64,000 nt of DNA, from positions 40,430-104,429 of the forward strand of contig QYPG01000028.1 in the NCBI GenBank assembly GCA_007279945.1. Reading direction: 5' to 3'. Shown piece by piece: positions 7,976 to 17,576 of this stretch. Numbering within the stretch: the first letter of the stretch is position 1; every line of letters starts with the position of its first letter. The translations under genes were made by a program, and so were the position numbers. The notes beneath the pieces are model-generated. The model was not told the DNA's origin. It saw only the letters and a list, made by a program, of their open reading frames with translations, and made no database searches. This stretch comes from Streptomycetaceae bacterium (GTDB taxonomy: Bacteria; Actinomycetota; Actinomycetes; Nanopelagicales; Nanopelagicaceae).

Positions 7976-9157
7976 ATGGCCACTAACGAACAATTCACGG
8001 GACTAATCCTGCTCAGTGGCGTGGATAAGCCGGGTATAAATGATGCTCTCTTCTCGGCCCTAGCCCCGTTTGCAATAACCGTCTTAGATATTGAACAGGT
8101 GGTCATCAGCAATCGACTCATTTTGACGGTACTGATTGCGTGTAACCCGGCCCATGAGAAAGCAATAGATACAGATTTACTTACGTGTGCCAGTGAATTA
8201 GATGTAGATATTGCCACTCTGTTTGCCAGCACAACCCATGACAGTTTCGCTAGTAAAAAGGGATTAATACATATTGTCGTGTTGAGTGCGAAGCTTGCAC
8301 CCGTATCGATCGCAGCGATTTCCGGAGCAATCTCCAAACTCGGGGCAAATATTGAAAGAATTTCTCGGACTGCATCGACTCCCGTAACCGCTATCGAGAT
8401 GATTGTTTCGGGTACTGATCACGAAAGATTAACAACTGCTCTTGCACCGATTGCTGCTGCAAACCATGTCGATATTGCAGTTCAACCCAATGGCTTCTCA
8501 CGATTTTCTCGCAAGTTAGTTCAATTAGATGTCGATTCAACCTTGATACAGCAAGAAGTGATCGATTTGCTAGCCGACAAAGCCGGTGTTGGTGCAGAAG
8601 TTAAATCCATTACTGAATCTGCAATGCGCGGAGAGTTAGATTTCGCACAATCCTTAACCGCCAGAGTTGCCTTACTTAAGGGTCTATCCGAGTCGGCACT
8701 AATCGAAGTTCAAGCAGACATACTTTTGACGCCTGGTGCTAAGACGCTCATAAAGAGGCTACATAAACTCGGCCATAGTGTTGCCGTAGTTTCAGGTGGT
8801 TTTATTAATGTGATCCAGCCTTTGTTGGCATCTTTGGAAATCAAGCATCTCAAAGCTAACACCCTCGAGGTTGTCGATGGAGTTCTCACTGGGGCTTTAC
8901 TCGGCCCCATCATCGATAGAGCTGCCAAGGCCGATGCTTTGCGCGAATTTGCCGCAATCGAATCAATCAGCATGTCACAAACAGTTGCAATAGGTGATGG
9001 AGCAAATGACTTGGACATGATTGCTGCTGCCGGATTAGGTATCGCCTTTAACGCCAAACCGGCGGTAAAGGCTGCCGCTGATAGTTCACTCAGTGATCCT
9101 TACCTTGATTCCGTGCTCTATCTCTTGGGAATTCCGCGCGAGGATATAGAAGATTAA
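7976..9157 (+). CDS. serB: Phosphoserine phosphatase SerB
   Basis: HAD-family enzyme that hydrolyses O-phosphoserine to serine, the last step of serine synthesis. The N-terminal 170 or so residues form two ACT-like modules (first: GVDKPGI), and the HAD domain follows with the nucleophile motif LDVDSTLI, then VVSGGF and GDGANDLDM. The 393-residue form from the ATG at 7976 is preferred; a GTG at 7949 would add nine residues and neither has an evident Shine-Dalgarno. The stop overlaps the end of the opposing hisG by 4 nt. The ACT modules suggest allosteric control by an amino acid, probably serine. Confidence 0.92.
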   Translation: MATNEQFTGLILLSGVDKPGINDALFSALAPFAITVLDIEQVVISNRLILTVLIACNPAHEKAIDTDLLTCASELDVDIATLFASTTHDSFASKKGLIHIVVLSAKLAPVSIAAISGAISKLGANIERISRTASTPVTAIEMIVSGTDHERLTTALAPIAAANHVDIAVQPNGFSRFSRKLVQLDVDSTLIQQEVIDLLADKAGVGAEVKSITESAMRGELDFAQSLTARVALLKGLSESALIEVQADILLTPGAKTLIKRLHKLGHSVAVVSGGFINVIQPLLASLEIKHLKANTLEVVDGVLTGALLGPIIDRAAKADALREFAAIESISMSQTVAIGDGANDLDMIAAAGLGIAFNAKPAVKAAADSSLSDPYLDSVLYLLGIPREDIED

Positions 9158-9999
9158 AGCCGGCAGGCGTGAATATCTGTAACTAGAATCCCTCGTGCTC
9201 CAACAGCCCACAGCTCATCCATCACTCTATTGGTATCTTTTCGCAGAACCATCGCGCGAACTGCGACCCAATCTTTGCGCTGCAATGGAGAAATAGTTGG
9301 AGACTCTAAGCCTGGTGTAATTGCACATGCTGCATCTACATGGGAACTTGGAATATCATAATCAAGCAGTACATACTTGCGTGCAGTGACAACTCCTTGA
9401 AGCCTGCGAATCAAAATCTCAAGTTCTACCGGAATGACTGCACCATTTCTGGTTATGAGAACTGCCTCACTTGTTAAAATTGGTTCTCCAAAGACAGCGA
9501 GACCTGCCTGGCGCAGAGTGTTTCCGGTGCTCACTACATCGGCAATCACATCGGCAACACCAAGTCTGACACTACTTTCCACGGCTCCATCAAGACGCAC
9601 TACCTCGGCCTCAATCTTCAATGACGACAAATACTGGGCCACCAAACCTGGATATGCAGTGGCAACTCGTTTCCCGGAGATATCAGCTAAAGTCCATGAG
9701 CGATCAGAGGGTGCAGCAAAGCGAAATGTTGATCCGCCAAAATTCAAAACCATCTGCTCTGTTGCCTCTGCCGCAGAGTCAATCAATAGATCTCGGCCCG
9801 TAATTCCAGCCTCTAACTCACCAGTTCCAACATAGATTGCAATGTCGCGAGGACGAAGATAATAAAACTCCACACCATTGTCGGAATCGAGAAGAACTAA
9901 GTCACGAGAATCGGTGCGCTGTCTATAGCCAGCTTCTTTGAGAATCGAGATCGACTCCTCAGCCAAAGATCCCTTATTTGGTACCGCAATTCTTAGCAT
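9154..9999 (-). CDS. hisG: ATP phosphoribosyltransferase HisG
   Basis: Catalyses the first committed step of histidine synthesis, joining ATP and PRPP. The 281-residue length marks the long (HisGL) form with a C-terminal regulatory domain for histidine feedback. The start [19 protein letters not shown] is the family N-terminus, and the PRPP-binding segment is recognisable as [18 protein letters not shown]. It lies 12 nt downstream of hisE, which gives an hisE-hisG pair. The remaining his genes are not in the window. Confidence 0.95.
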   Translation of the reverse strand: MLRIAVPNKGSLAEESISILKEAGYRQRTDSRDLVLLDSDNGVEFYYLRPRDIAIYVGTGELEAGITGRDLLIDSAAEATEQMVLNFGGSTFRFAAPSDRSWTLADISGKRVATAYPGLVAQYLSSLKIEAEVVRLDGAVESSVRLGVADVIADVVSTGNTLRQAGLAVFGEPILTSEAVLITRNGAVIPVELEILIRRLQGVVTARKYVLLDYDIPSSHVDAACAITPGLESPTISPLQRKDWVAVRAMVLRKDTNRVMDELWAVGARGILVTDIHACRL

Positions 10000-10011
10000 G
10001 GTGGCGCCTTT

Positions 10012-10275
10012 CTATAGGTACTTATAAATATCATTCGGCGTCAACCCACGTGCCAGCATCAACGTTTGGAGGTGATAAATCAGTTGGCTTATCTCCTCGG
10101 CCAACTCCTCATTCGATTCGTGTTCAGCTGCCAGCCACACTTCTCCAGCTTCTTCTAGAATTTTTTTTCCAATAGCGTGAACACCAGCATCGACGGCAGC
10201 GACAGTTCCCGAACCCTCTGGACGAGCCAGCATCTTCTCTGCTAATTCACTCCAGAGGGAGTCGAAGGATTTCAT
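10012..10275 (-). CDS. hisE: Phosphoribosyl-ATP pyrophosphatase HisE
   Basis: Hydrolyses phosphoribosyl-ATP to phosphoribosyl-AMP in the second step of histidine synthesis. It is a stand-alone HisE of 87 residues, as in Actinobacteria, not fused to HisI. The MazG-like helical core shows [14 protein letters not shown] and [10 protein letters not shown] with the metal-binding Glu/Asp set. It sits between pnuC (26 nt upstream) and hisG (12 nt downstream), so it is probably transcribed at the end of the long pyr-metK-rpe run. Confidence 0.93.
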   Translation of the reverse strand: MKSFDSLWSELAEKMLARPEGSGTVAAVDAGVHAIGKKILEEAGEVWLAAEHESNEELAEEISQLIYHLQTLMLARGLTPNDIYKYL

Positions 10276-10301
10276 GCCCCTACTTTACTCGTAGCTCCCA
10301 C

Positions 10302-10976
10302 CTAGGCGTTGCCTATTTTGGGGCCCTTGGAAATCTTTAACCATGAGATGAAGCCCCAGACAACAAAAGGCAAGTAAATCGCATATAACGTACCCGTTGG
10401 GTAGTACCCATTTTTAAAGGCAAAAGGAACGCCGACCAAGTCAACGGCAATCCACACCAACCAGAATTCAACATAGCCGCGACTCATACCGTACGTAGCC
10501 AAAGCGGTACCCGTAAAAATCCATGTATCTACAAGTAACCACGTTCCGGACTCACCTAACGCTTTAAAAATCTGCATTGATGTGAGGAAAAATAGAACAA
10601 TGCAAGGTATGAGGATTAAACGCTCGCGCGTAGTCGCCCACCGTGGATCAACCGGGGAATTATTCTCAGTGCTTTGTTTTCTATGCGCGCTCCATCGAAC
10701 CCATCCATAAACGCTCACGATAATAAGCAAGAGATTACGACTTGCCTGTCCATAGAAATTTGCAGATGGTTGGTCTCCATAGGCAAAGACGGCACCCAAA
10801 AAGACCGTGAAGAGTAATCCATCTCCAATTATTCCTACCGGCCAAGCCCACATATTTCTACGAGCACCTAAAATTGCACTACTCAAACCAAGTGTGCCGC
10901 CGATTACTTCTCGTACGGCGATAGATTTAGAGCCGAAATGTATTGTGGCTTCGAAAAGCCATGTAATGATATTCAT
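10302..10976 (-). CDS. pnuC: Nicotinamide riboside transporter PnuC
   Basis: Facilitates uptake of nicotinamide riboside for NAD salvage. It has 224 residues with about seven hydrophobic segments. PnuC features include the MWAWPVGIIGDGLLF stretch near residue 42 and the C-terminal motif FWLVWIAVDLVGVPFAF followed by GYYPTGTLYAIYL, which carry the aromatic and polar residues lining the substrate site. The gene begins 2 nt after the rpe stop, so it is likely translated with rpe. A uridine or thiamine specificity, as in other PnuX relatives, cannot be excluded. Confidence 0.88.
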   Translation of the reverse strand: MNIITWLFEATIHFGSKSIAVREVIGGTLGLSSAILGARRNMWAWPVGIIGDGLLFTVFLGAVFAYGDQPSANFYGQASRNLLLIIVSVYGWVRWSAHRKQSTENNSPVDPRWATTRERLILIPCIVLFFLTSMQIFKALGESGTWLLVDTWIFTGTALATYGMSRGYVEFWLVWIAVDLVGVPFAFKNGYYPTGTLYAIYLPFVVWGFISWLKISKGPKIGNA

Positions 10977-10978
10977 AA

Positions 10979-11644
10979 TTATCGCGCCTCCGAGACTGCT
11001 AAAGCGCGCAGCGATTCAATCATCGCCGCCGGATCCTCGGCGTTAAATACAGCACTCCCTGCGACGAAGGTATCTGCGCCAGCTTCTGCTGCTGCACTGA
11101 TGGTTTCTAGTGAGACTCCACCATCTACCTGCAACCAGATAGGTCGATCTCCAATGATTACGCGGGTTTTGCGAAGCTTTTCAATCATGTCATACATAAA
11201 TTTTTGTCCACCAAAACCTGGCTCAACCGTCATAATCAAAAACATATCTATCTCGTCTACAAAGTCTGCATAGTCCTCTATCGAGGTCCCTGGCTTAATA
11301 CCGAGTCCACATCTAGCGCCTGCTTTACGAATAGCTTTCGCAGTCATAGGAATATTTGAAGTCGCTTCGACATGAATAGTCACACTGGCACAACCTGCTT
11401 CTGCGTACGCGGGAGCGATTTGGTCCACCTCTGCAACCATAAGGTGAGCATCCACTCCGATAGGACAGTCGGCGATAATCTCTGCACTTCTTGCGAAGTC
11501 AAAAGTAAAGTTAGGAACAAAGATATTATCCATCACATCTAAATGCAGTAAGTCTGAGGACGCAGCTATGCGCTTGATCTCTAGATCTAAATTAGAAAAG
11601 TCAGCATTTAATATGCTCGGCGTAATGCGAATCTCTCGGCTCAT
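10979..11644 (-). CDS. rpe: Ribulose-phosphate 3-epimerase
   Basis: Interconverts ribulose-5-phosphate and xylulose-5-phosphate in the pentose phosphate pathway. The TIM-barrel protein has 221 residues and shows ITPSILNADFSNLD at the start, the catalytic Asp in LHLDVMDN (the usual xDVMDG block with Asn in place of Gly), EPGFGGQKF, and VDGGVSLETI with the second catalytic Asp. It follows rsmB by 9 nt and precedes pnuC by 2 nt. Confidence 0.95.
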   Translation of the reverse strand: MSREIRITPSILNADFSNLDLEIKRIAASSDLLHLDVMDNIFVPNFTFDFARSAEIIADCPIGVDAHLMVAEVDQIAPAYAEAGCASVTIHVEATSNIPMTAKAIRKAGARCGLGIKPGTSIEDYADFVDEIDMFLIMTVEPGFGGQKFMYDMIEKLRKTRVIIGDRPIWLQVDGGVSLETISAAAEAGADTFVAGSAVFNAEDPAAMIESLRALAVSEAR

Positions 11645-11653
11645 GTAGGTATA

Positions 11654-13015
11654 TTAACTTTTCTTAACTATGACAGCTAAATACATCGCATCCGTGCCGT
11701 GTCGGTGAGTCCACAGCGACATTGCACCCTCTCGTGTCGCCTCTAATAAATTAGTTGGTAGGTATGGCTCAATGTTTACTAGTTCGCACTCTGGATGGTT
11801 TTTCAGAATATCCCTTACCTGCACGGTAGTTTCGGCTAAATGAGGCGAACACGTCGCATAACCCAAAACTCCCCCGACATTGAGTACCTGAATTGAGGCT
11901 TCAATGAGTTCGCGTTGAAGCTCCGTCAGCGCGCGAAGATCTTTGAGATTACGTCGCCATCGAACTTCAGGGCGCCTACGCAACGCTCCAAGACCCGTAC
12001 ATGGCGCATCGAGCAAGATTGCATCGAAGCTCTGATTTCGTGAGGAAATATCGCGACCATCACCACACCATACGGTGGCACCATGAACAACGCGTTTTAC
12101 TAATTCAGCTCTAACTGGTGAAACTTCATTGGCGATAAAAGTTATTTCCCGCTTTGCTGCAATGCTTGAGAGCAATGCCGCTTTTCCTCCGGGCCCTGCA
12201 CATATATCTAACCACTGCCCACCTTGCGCGATTGCAGCAAAAACCGTTGCTACAAGTTGGGATCCCTCATCCTGAACACCGGCCTTGCGATGTCGTATAA
12301 GTTCAAGAGCACCAGGATTGCCTTTGAAATTTGCACCAAACTGTGAAAAATTGGTAGGCGAGGCCCCTAGGGCAACTAGCTCATCTCGAGTTGAAAATCC
12401 GGGCCATGCAACTAACGTCGGAGTTGCCGGCACGTTATTTATAAGGAGAGCGGATTCGACTTCTGACCAATCTTTGAGCAAGTCAAAATAAGCAGAGATA
12501 ATCCACTCGGGATGCGAGTATTGAATCGACATCCGCTCTACGGGATCCTTAATCTCTTCCAGAGGTGCGAACCATTCCTCCATACTCTTTCGAGTAACAC
12601 CTCTTAGCAAGGCGTTTACAAAACTAGCCTTGGATTCACCAACTCTTTTACGGGCGACTTCAACCGTAGCCGCTACAGCTGCATGATCAGGTATCCGCAT
12701 CTCATGAATTTGATGAACACCAAGGCGGCACAGATCAACAATTCCGGGGTCAACTTCACTCCAAGGACGATCGCTGAGCTGTGCAAGCACCCAATCGTGC
12801 TTACCTTGCATTCGTAGCGTTCCATAGAGCAGCTCTGTCACTAAATTGCGATCGCGCTCTTCTAGGGAGCTAGCAGATATCGCTGCAGGTAAAAGTAGAT
12901 TGGAGTAACCATCGTTCCGGTTGACTTCACTTAACAAATCAAAAGTAAGGAGCCTAGAAGCATCAGGCTTAGGTGACTTAAATGTATTTCTTCGTGCTTC
13001 AACCAAAGTTTTCAC
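11654..13015 (-). CDS. rsmB: 16S rRNA m5C967 methyltransferase (RsmB/Sun)
   Basis: SAM-dependent enzyme that methylates a cytosine in 16S rRNA. An N-terminal NusB-like RNA-binding domain (about residues 15-150) precedes the methyltransferase domain with CAGPGGKAALL (SAM site), LDAPCTGLGALRRRPEVRW, and TCSPH with the catalytic Cys. The start is uncertain: the frame runs open far into fmt, but homology begins near PKPDASRLLTFDLL, so the GTG at 13015 (453 aa) or the TTG at 13006, with GGTGGTGA ahead of it, is likely. Either overlaps the fmt stop by a few bases and implies translational coupling. Confidence 0.9.
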   Translation of the reverse strand: MKTLVEARRNTFKSPKPDASRLLTFDLLSEVNRNDGYSNLLLPAAISASSLEERDRNLVTELLYGTLRMQGKHDWVLAQLSDRPWSEVDPGIVDLCRLGVHQIHEMRIPDHAAVAATVEVARKRVGESKASFVNALLRGVTRKSMEEWFAPLEEIKDPVERMSIQYSHPEWIISAYFDLLKDWSEVESALLINNVPATPTLVAWPGFSTRDELVALGASPTNFSQFGANFKGNPGALELIRHRKAGVQDEGSQLVATVFAAIAQGGQWLDICAGPGGKAALLSSIAAKREITFIANEVSPVRAELVKRVVHGATVWCGDGRDISSRNQSFDAILLDAPCTGLGALRRRPEVRWRRNLKDLRALTELQRELIEASIQVLNVGGVLGYATCSPHLAETTVQVRDILKNHPECELVNIEPYLPTNLLEATREGAMSLWTHRHGTDAMYLAVIVKKS

Positions 13016-13910
13016 CACCAAGCAGATGTGCCCCACGAGCCCAATCTGTAGCTGGCATTTCACTCTTACCAGCAGGGATGACGCTCTCCAATTCGATAAC
13101 ACCGTTGAGTGCAACTCCCACAAATACTCTATTTTCTTGGCATTGAATCTGCCCGGGTTTCAGCTTCATGTCGATCTGCGCCATGCTGGCTTGCGTAATC
13201 TTGATGGGATTTTCTCTCCATAAGCTCCACGCGCACGGAGCTGGATAAAATGCTCGAATCTTATTAACAACAACATGAGCAGAATTCGACCAATCAATCT
13301 TTGCTTGCTCTTTCGATATTTTCGGTGCTATAGAGGCTGAACCTTGTTGCGGCTCGGGTTTGATTCCTTGTTCAATCTTGTCAATAGTTTGTGCCATGGC
13401 CTCTGGTCCCATGCTTGCTAGACGCTCTAACATTTCTACGCTACGCCATGCCGATTCTATAGCGATAGGTATTTGAGTAAATAGCGGACCAGTGTCCATG
13501 CCTTTGTCGAGTTGGAAAACAGTTAATCCAGAAATTACTTCACCATTTTCAAGTGCACGCTGAACCGGGGCTGCACCACGATAGGCAGGCAAAAGTGAAA
13601 AATGTAGATTAAGAAATCCAAAGCGAGGAAGTTTCAAAATCTCTTCCGGCAGTATTACGCCATAACCGATAGTTAGAACTAGATCTAGCTCGCTAACAAC
13701 GTCGACTAATTCGCTAGGCACAAGGGGTTTGACGCAGTTAATGCTATGAGACCGAGCCCATGCACTCACTGGGGATTCTGTTAACTCTCTCCCCCGACCA
13801 GCTGGCCTATCGGGCTGTGTTATTACCATTGCTAACTCATGTGAAGTCGTTAGTAACCAATCCAGTGTCGGAATCGCAACCTGCGGAGTAGCTGCTACTC
13901 CAATGCGCAT
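12999..13910 (-). CDS. fmt: Methionyl-tRNA formyltransferase
   Basis: Formylates initiator Met-tRNA with 10-formyltetrahydrofolate. The 303-residue protein has the formyltransferase core with LNLHFSLLPAYRGAAPVQRA, which includes the folate-binding SLLP, and then GLTVFQLDKGMDTGP. A C-terminal OB-like domain follows. Its start overlaps the def stop by 1 nt, so the deformylase and formyltransferase are made from adjacent coupled genes, as in most bacteria. Confidence 0.96.
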   Translation of the reverse strand: MRIGVAATPQVAIPTLDWLLTTSHELAMVITQPDRPAGRGRELTESPVSAWARSHSINCVKPLVPSELVDVVSELDLVLTIGYGVILPEEILKLPRFGFLNLHFSLLPAYRGAAPVQRALENGEVISGLTVFQLDKGMDTGPLFTQIPIAIESAWRSVEMLERLASMGPEAMAQTIDKIEQGIKPEPQQGSASIAPKISKEQAKIDWSNSAHVVVNKIRAFYPAPCAWSLWRENPIKITQASMAQIDMKLKPGQIQCQENRVFVGVALNGVIELESVIPAGKSEMPATDWARGAHLLGGENFG

Positions 13911-14470
13911 TACGTGTTCCGTCCGAAAAGACCGTGCGGTGACTCCTTGATGGATATTTTTCGACCAACCTCAGAAGATTGGTTAAACCATTCGGACTCG
14001 CGAATCTCTTTCATAGCTAACTTGCGTTCAGTAGGCTTCATTCGATCTATAAAAAGAATGCCATCTAAATGGTCTGTCTCATGCTGCAAAGCTCTTGCCA
14101 AAAATTCAGTGCCATCAACGCTAATTGGTTCGCCAAACATATTAAATCCAGCGGCAACCGCTCTCATCGCGCGGGGTGTTGGATAACTTAACTCAGGAAA
14201 AGACAGACAACCTTCTTCCCCCTCCTGCATCTCATCACCAAGGACAAGGACTGGATTAACTAGATGTCCTAAGACGTCATCGACATTCCACGTAAAAACA
14301 CGCAAAGGAACACCTATTTGAGGCGCAGCCAAACCAGCACCTGGGGCTTCCAACATCGTTTCAGTCAGATCAGCTACTAGAGTTCGCAACTCTTTATCAA
14401 AATCGAGGACTAGGGCCGCAGGAGTCAATAAAACTGGATCTCCGAAAAGTCGTATCTCTTGGATTGGCAC
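13910..14470 (-). CDS. def: Peptide deformylase
   Basis: Metalloenzyme that removes the N-formyl group from nascent proteins. All three signature motifs are present in 186 residues: GAGLAAPQIG, EGCLSFPE (metal-ligand Cys), and QHETDHLDG (two metal-ligand His and the catalytic Glu). Both first motifs match the consensus. The gene lies 20 nt after the priA stop and overlaps the fmt start by one base. Confidence 0.96.
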   Translation of the reverse strand: MPIQEIRLFGDPVLLTPAALVLDFDKELRTLVADLTETMLEAPGAGLAAPQIGVPLRVFTWNVDDVLGHLVNPVLVLGDEMQEGEEGCLSFPELSYPTPRAMRAVAAGFNMFGEPISVDGTEFLARALQHETDHLDGILFIDRMKPTERKLAMKEIRESEWFNQSSEVGRKISIKESPHGLFGRNT

Positions 14471-14490
14471 TACCCCATCCTACCAAAGGG

Positions 14491-16377
14491 CTAGAAGGAA
14501 TAAGGATCCACCCGTATTGAGAGCAGTTGTTTCTTGGCAATACTTCGTCGACGCTGGAGCTCGTGGACGAAACTCCTGACCTGCGCACCGCTTTTAACGT
14601 CGACATAGATAACGATTTTCGCCAACCCTTTTGGCATTGGGCTTGGACCGAAAACTCTGACGCTAGCAGGCAATCGTGCCTCTCTGATGGATTTATTTAA
14701 ACCACTTATAAGTTGCGTGGCCTCATTAACCGGACAGGAGATGAGAAAAGATTGCACAAACGGTGGAAGCGAAACCTCTTGCCGTTCAGTTAATTCACGA
14801 CGAATCATTGCACCGGGATTCCACTTAGCAATAGATGAAGTGATGGGATGTCCATCAGGAACCGTTAGTAACACAATCCCTTTAGGATCTATCATCGCCG
14901 CGGTTTCAAAAAAGAGCTCACGTGCACGTTCCTGTGCACGTATGTCCGGATGCGAGAAGAAATTTAACCCTTCCAAAATAACTACTGCGCTATATCCTTC
15001 TGTGCATCGCGGAGCTGCACCAGGAGTGGCAAGAACCAACGCTGGCGAATGTGGCACAGATCTCTTGATAACACCTTCGAATGAGAGAACCAGTGGATAG
15101 CCGTTGAACGCTCTAGAGATTTCTTCGCCTGCGCGCTCTATTCCCCGTCCGGCTATGTATGGCTTCGTGCGATTACACCACGTGCATGTCCACTCTGGAA
15201 AATCTTTCGAACACACCGTGCAACGTGGTGCTGCATTCTTTGCGCTGATAGATAACCGCCCTCCGCACGTGCATTGCGCTAAATTCTTGCAGTGCGCGCA
15301 GAGAAGTGCGTTTCCATAACCCTTGCGGGGGACTAGAAAAAGTACCGGTCCACGGGTGAGAGATTTACGAATATCGGCGAAAATACGTCCTGGCAATAGC
15401 GTTCCATCATCTGAAGCGAATGATTTGACGTTGAGCTTGAAGGCATTATTAAGAAAGCGTAATTTCTTCGTATCGATGAGAAGTGAGAGCTCCATCGATG
15501 GTACATAACCCGTAAAGACTAGATTGATAGATTCTAAAGATTGGCGAATGAAAGCAATATCGCGCACATTGCATCCTGGCGAACGTTGCTCGAAATGCTC
15601 ATGCGAACTCTCTTTGTAAATGATGATAGTTTGCAGATTGGATATCGGGGCGAACATCGCACTCCGGGCACCGATCACTATACAGTCTGGTGAATCCATA
15701 GCTTTCAAATAATTCTCGTATCGCTGCGCCCGAGTCAGTGAGCTGTCCAAACGCAGATGCGCCAGCTTTTCGCTGTGTAAGGCGTGACCAATTTCATCTA
15801 GATCATTTTGATCTGGAGCAACTATAAGAACCGAACCCTTCTTATTTGCTTTCTGAATCTGAGCAACGATTTGATGAGCTGGATTCTTTAAGGGATCAAA
15901 GGCAAGAAAGAGTTGATCACCATCTGTCCGCATAACAGAAGGAGAAACTAGTGATTGGCGTATGTATGTCTTATCAACGGATGCAACTCTGGGCGGTATT
16001 GCAAGTCGTAGAACATCTGTCGGATTCGTCGACCAGCGTTGGGCCACGACTGAGATTAGTTCCAAGGATTTTTTGGTTGCAACAGGATGTACAGACAAAA
16101 TCTTTGAGATCTGTCGAATCCGTCCGGTAGTCTTAGATTGTTGAAGGCGTTCTATAACGATACCTTCGACTTCACGTGTACCAAATGGGACTTGAACTCT
16201 TACACCGGTTGTAATCGATGCACTAAAACTCTCTGGGACTGCGTAATCAAATGGAGTATCTAAATGAAAGACTCCGGTATCAACCCAGATACGAGCAATA
16301 GGTAAGTGTGTTGCCGCTTCTACCTCGGGCCGTGTAATAACTTCGGCCTTGAGACGAAATAATCGCGGCGCTGCCAC
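14491..16377 (-). CDS. priA: PriA-like primosomal protein N', helicase-deficient actinobacterial form
   Basis: Replication-restart protein that recognises stalled forks. At 628 residues it has the PriA 3'-DNA-binding N-domain (WVDTGVFHLDTPFDYAVP near residue 31) and a cysteine-rich zinc module (CAHC, CTC, CTVC, CTWC around residues 370-410). The Walker A lysine motif is missing: where GSGKT is expected there is only VLIVAPDQ. The DEEH box is replaced by YKESSHE. Degenerate helicase motifs are known from other actinobacterial PriA proteins, so it probably acts as an assembly factor and not as a motor. The start is GTG, 3 nt after the metK stop. Confidence 0.88.
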   Translation of the reverse strand: MAAPRLFRLKAEVITRPEVEAATHLPIARIWVDTGVFHLDTPFDYAVPESFSASITTGVRVQVPFGTREVEGIVIERLQQSKTTGRIRQISKILSVHPVATKKSLELISVVAQRWSTNPTDVLRLAIPPRVASVDKTYIRQSLVSPSVMRTDGDQLFLAFDPLKNPAHQIVAQIQKANKKGSVLIVAPDQNDLDEIGHALHSEKLAHLRLDSSLTRAQRYENYLKAMDSPDCIVIGARSAMFAPISNLQTIIIYKESSHEHFEQRSPGCNVRDIAFIRQSLESINLVFTGYVPSMELSLLIDTKKLRFLNNAFKLNVKSFASDDGTLLPGRIFADIRKSLTRGPVLFLVPRKGYGNALLCAHCKNLAQCTCGGRLSISAKNAAPRCTVCSKDFPEWTCTWCNRTKPYIAGRGIERAGEEISRAFNGYPLVLSFEGVIKRSVPHSPALVLATPGAAPRCTEGYSAVVILEGLNFFSHPDIRAQERARELFFETAAMIDPKGIVLLTVPDGHPITSSIAKWNPGAMIRRELTERQEVSLPPFVQSFLISCPVNEATQLISGLNKSIREARLPASVRVFGPSPMPKGLAKIVIYVDVKSGAQVRSFVHELQRRRSIAKKQLLSIRVDPYSF

Positions 16378-16380
16378 GTT

Positions 16381-17571
16381 CTACTTAATTGCCTTCTGCA
16401 AAGCATCAACGCGATCAGTGCGCTCCCACGCAAACTCAGGTAGTTCACGCCCAAAATGTCCGTAGGCACTTGTCAGTGAGTAGATAGGGCGCAAAAGTTG
16501 GAGATCTCTAATAATTGCAGCGGGTCTCAAATCAAAGGTAGCCAACACGGCATCCTGAATTTTTTGCACTGGCACCGTCTCGGTTCCAAAGGTCTCAACG
16601 AAAAGTCCTACTGGTTGGGCTTTTCCGATTGCGTAAGCGACCTGAACTTCACATCGTCTAGCCAGGCCAGCGGCAACGACATTCTTGGCGACCCATCGCA
16701 TTGCATATGCAGCGGAGCGATCTACCTTTGAAGGGTCTTTCCCACTAAATGCTCCCCCACCATGACGTGCCATTCCGCCGTATGTATCGACGATGATTTT
16801 GCGACCAGTCAATCCCGCATCTCCCATTGGTCCACCAATGACAAAACGTCCAGTTGGATTAATGAGAATTTTAAGATCGAGCCTTGGAAGTTCTATAGTG
16901 GATAAAATCGGTTCAATGACATATTCAATAATCTCTGGAGTCAAGGTTTTAGCAACATCAACGTCTTCACTGTGCTGACTGGAGATAACAACGGTATTAA
17001 GTGCAACGGCTCGATCGCCTTCATATTCAATAGTTACTTGAGTCTTTCCATCTGGGCGCAAGTAAGGGAGTTGACCAGATTTGCGCACTTTAGAAAGTTG
17101 AGCGGCTAGCGCATGTGCCAGCCAGATGGGCAGTGGCATCAACTCTTTGGTGTCATCACAAGCATAGCCAAACATTAAACCTTGATCGCCGGCGCCTTGC
17201 AAATCTAAGGGATCTACCCCTGATGCAACGCGATGCTCATAAGCGTCATCGATGCCTTGGGCGATGTCTTGAGACTGCTGACCAATGGATATTGAAACTC
17301 CGCAGCTATTTCCATCAAAACCCTTCTCTGACGAGTCATATCCAATATTTAGAACCGTGTCTCTAACAATTGTATTAACGTCGGCATATCCATCAGTTGT
17401 TACTTCACCAGCAACATGGACTTGACCAGTAGTAATAAGAGTTTCTACGGCGACTCGGCTCTTACTATCTTGTGAGAGTAAGGAGTCTAAAACCGCATCT
17501 GAAATAGCATCGGCAATCTTATCCGGATGACCTTCAGTAACTGATTCTGATGTAAAGAGGCGCTGCGACAT
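16381..17571 (-). CDS. metK: S-adenosylmethionine synthetase
   Basis: Makes S-adenosylmethionine from methionine and ATP. The 396-residue protein contains [16 protein letters not shown] near the N-terminus, [16 protein letters not shown] (methionine/ATP loop), and [16 protein letters not shown] (P-loop-like). All the lysine and aspartate residues expected in these motifs are present. It sits 5 nt after coaBC. No SAM riboswitch precedes it; expression probably comes from the upstream operon. Confidence 0.97.
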   Translation of the reverse strand: MSQRLFTSESVTEGHPDKIADAISDAVLDSLLSQDSKSRVAVETLITTGQVHVAGEVTTDGYADVNTIVRDTVLNIGYDSSEKGFDGNSCGVSISIGQQSQDIAQGIDDAYEHRVASGVDPLDLQGAGDQGLMFGYACDDTKELMPLPIWLAHALAAQLSKVRKSGQLPYLRPDGKTQVTIEYEGDRAVALNTVVISSQHSEDVDVAKTLTPEIIEYVIEPILSTIELPRLDLKILINPTGRFVIGGPMGDAGLTGRKIIVDTYGGMARHGGGAFSGKDPSKVDRSAAYAMRWVAKNVVAAGLARRCEVQVAYAIGKAQPVGLFVETFGTETVPVQKIQDAVLATFDLRPAAIIRDLQLLRPIYSLTSAYGHFGRELPEFAWERTDRVDALQKAIK

Positions 17572-17576
17572 GAGTT

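Noticed and set aside
13016..13123. Extended RsmB N-terminus reaching into fmt
   Set aside because: The extra residues read through fmt coding sequence and are not like RsmB.
17572..17576. SAM riboswitch upstream of metK
   Set aside because: Only 5 nt separate coaBC and metK, so there is no room for one.
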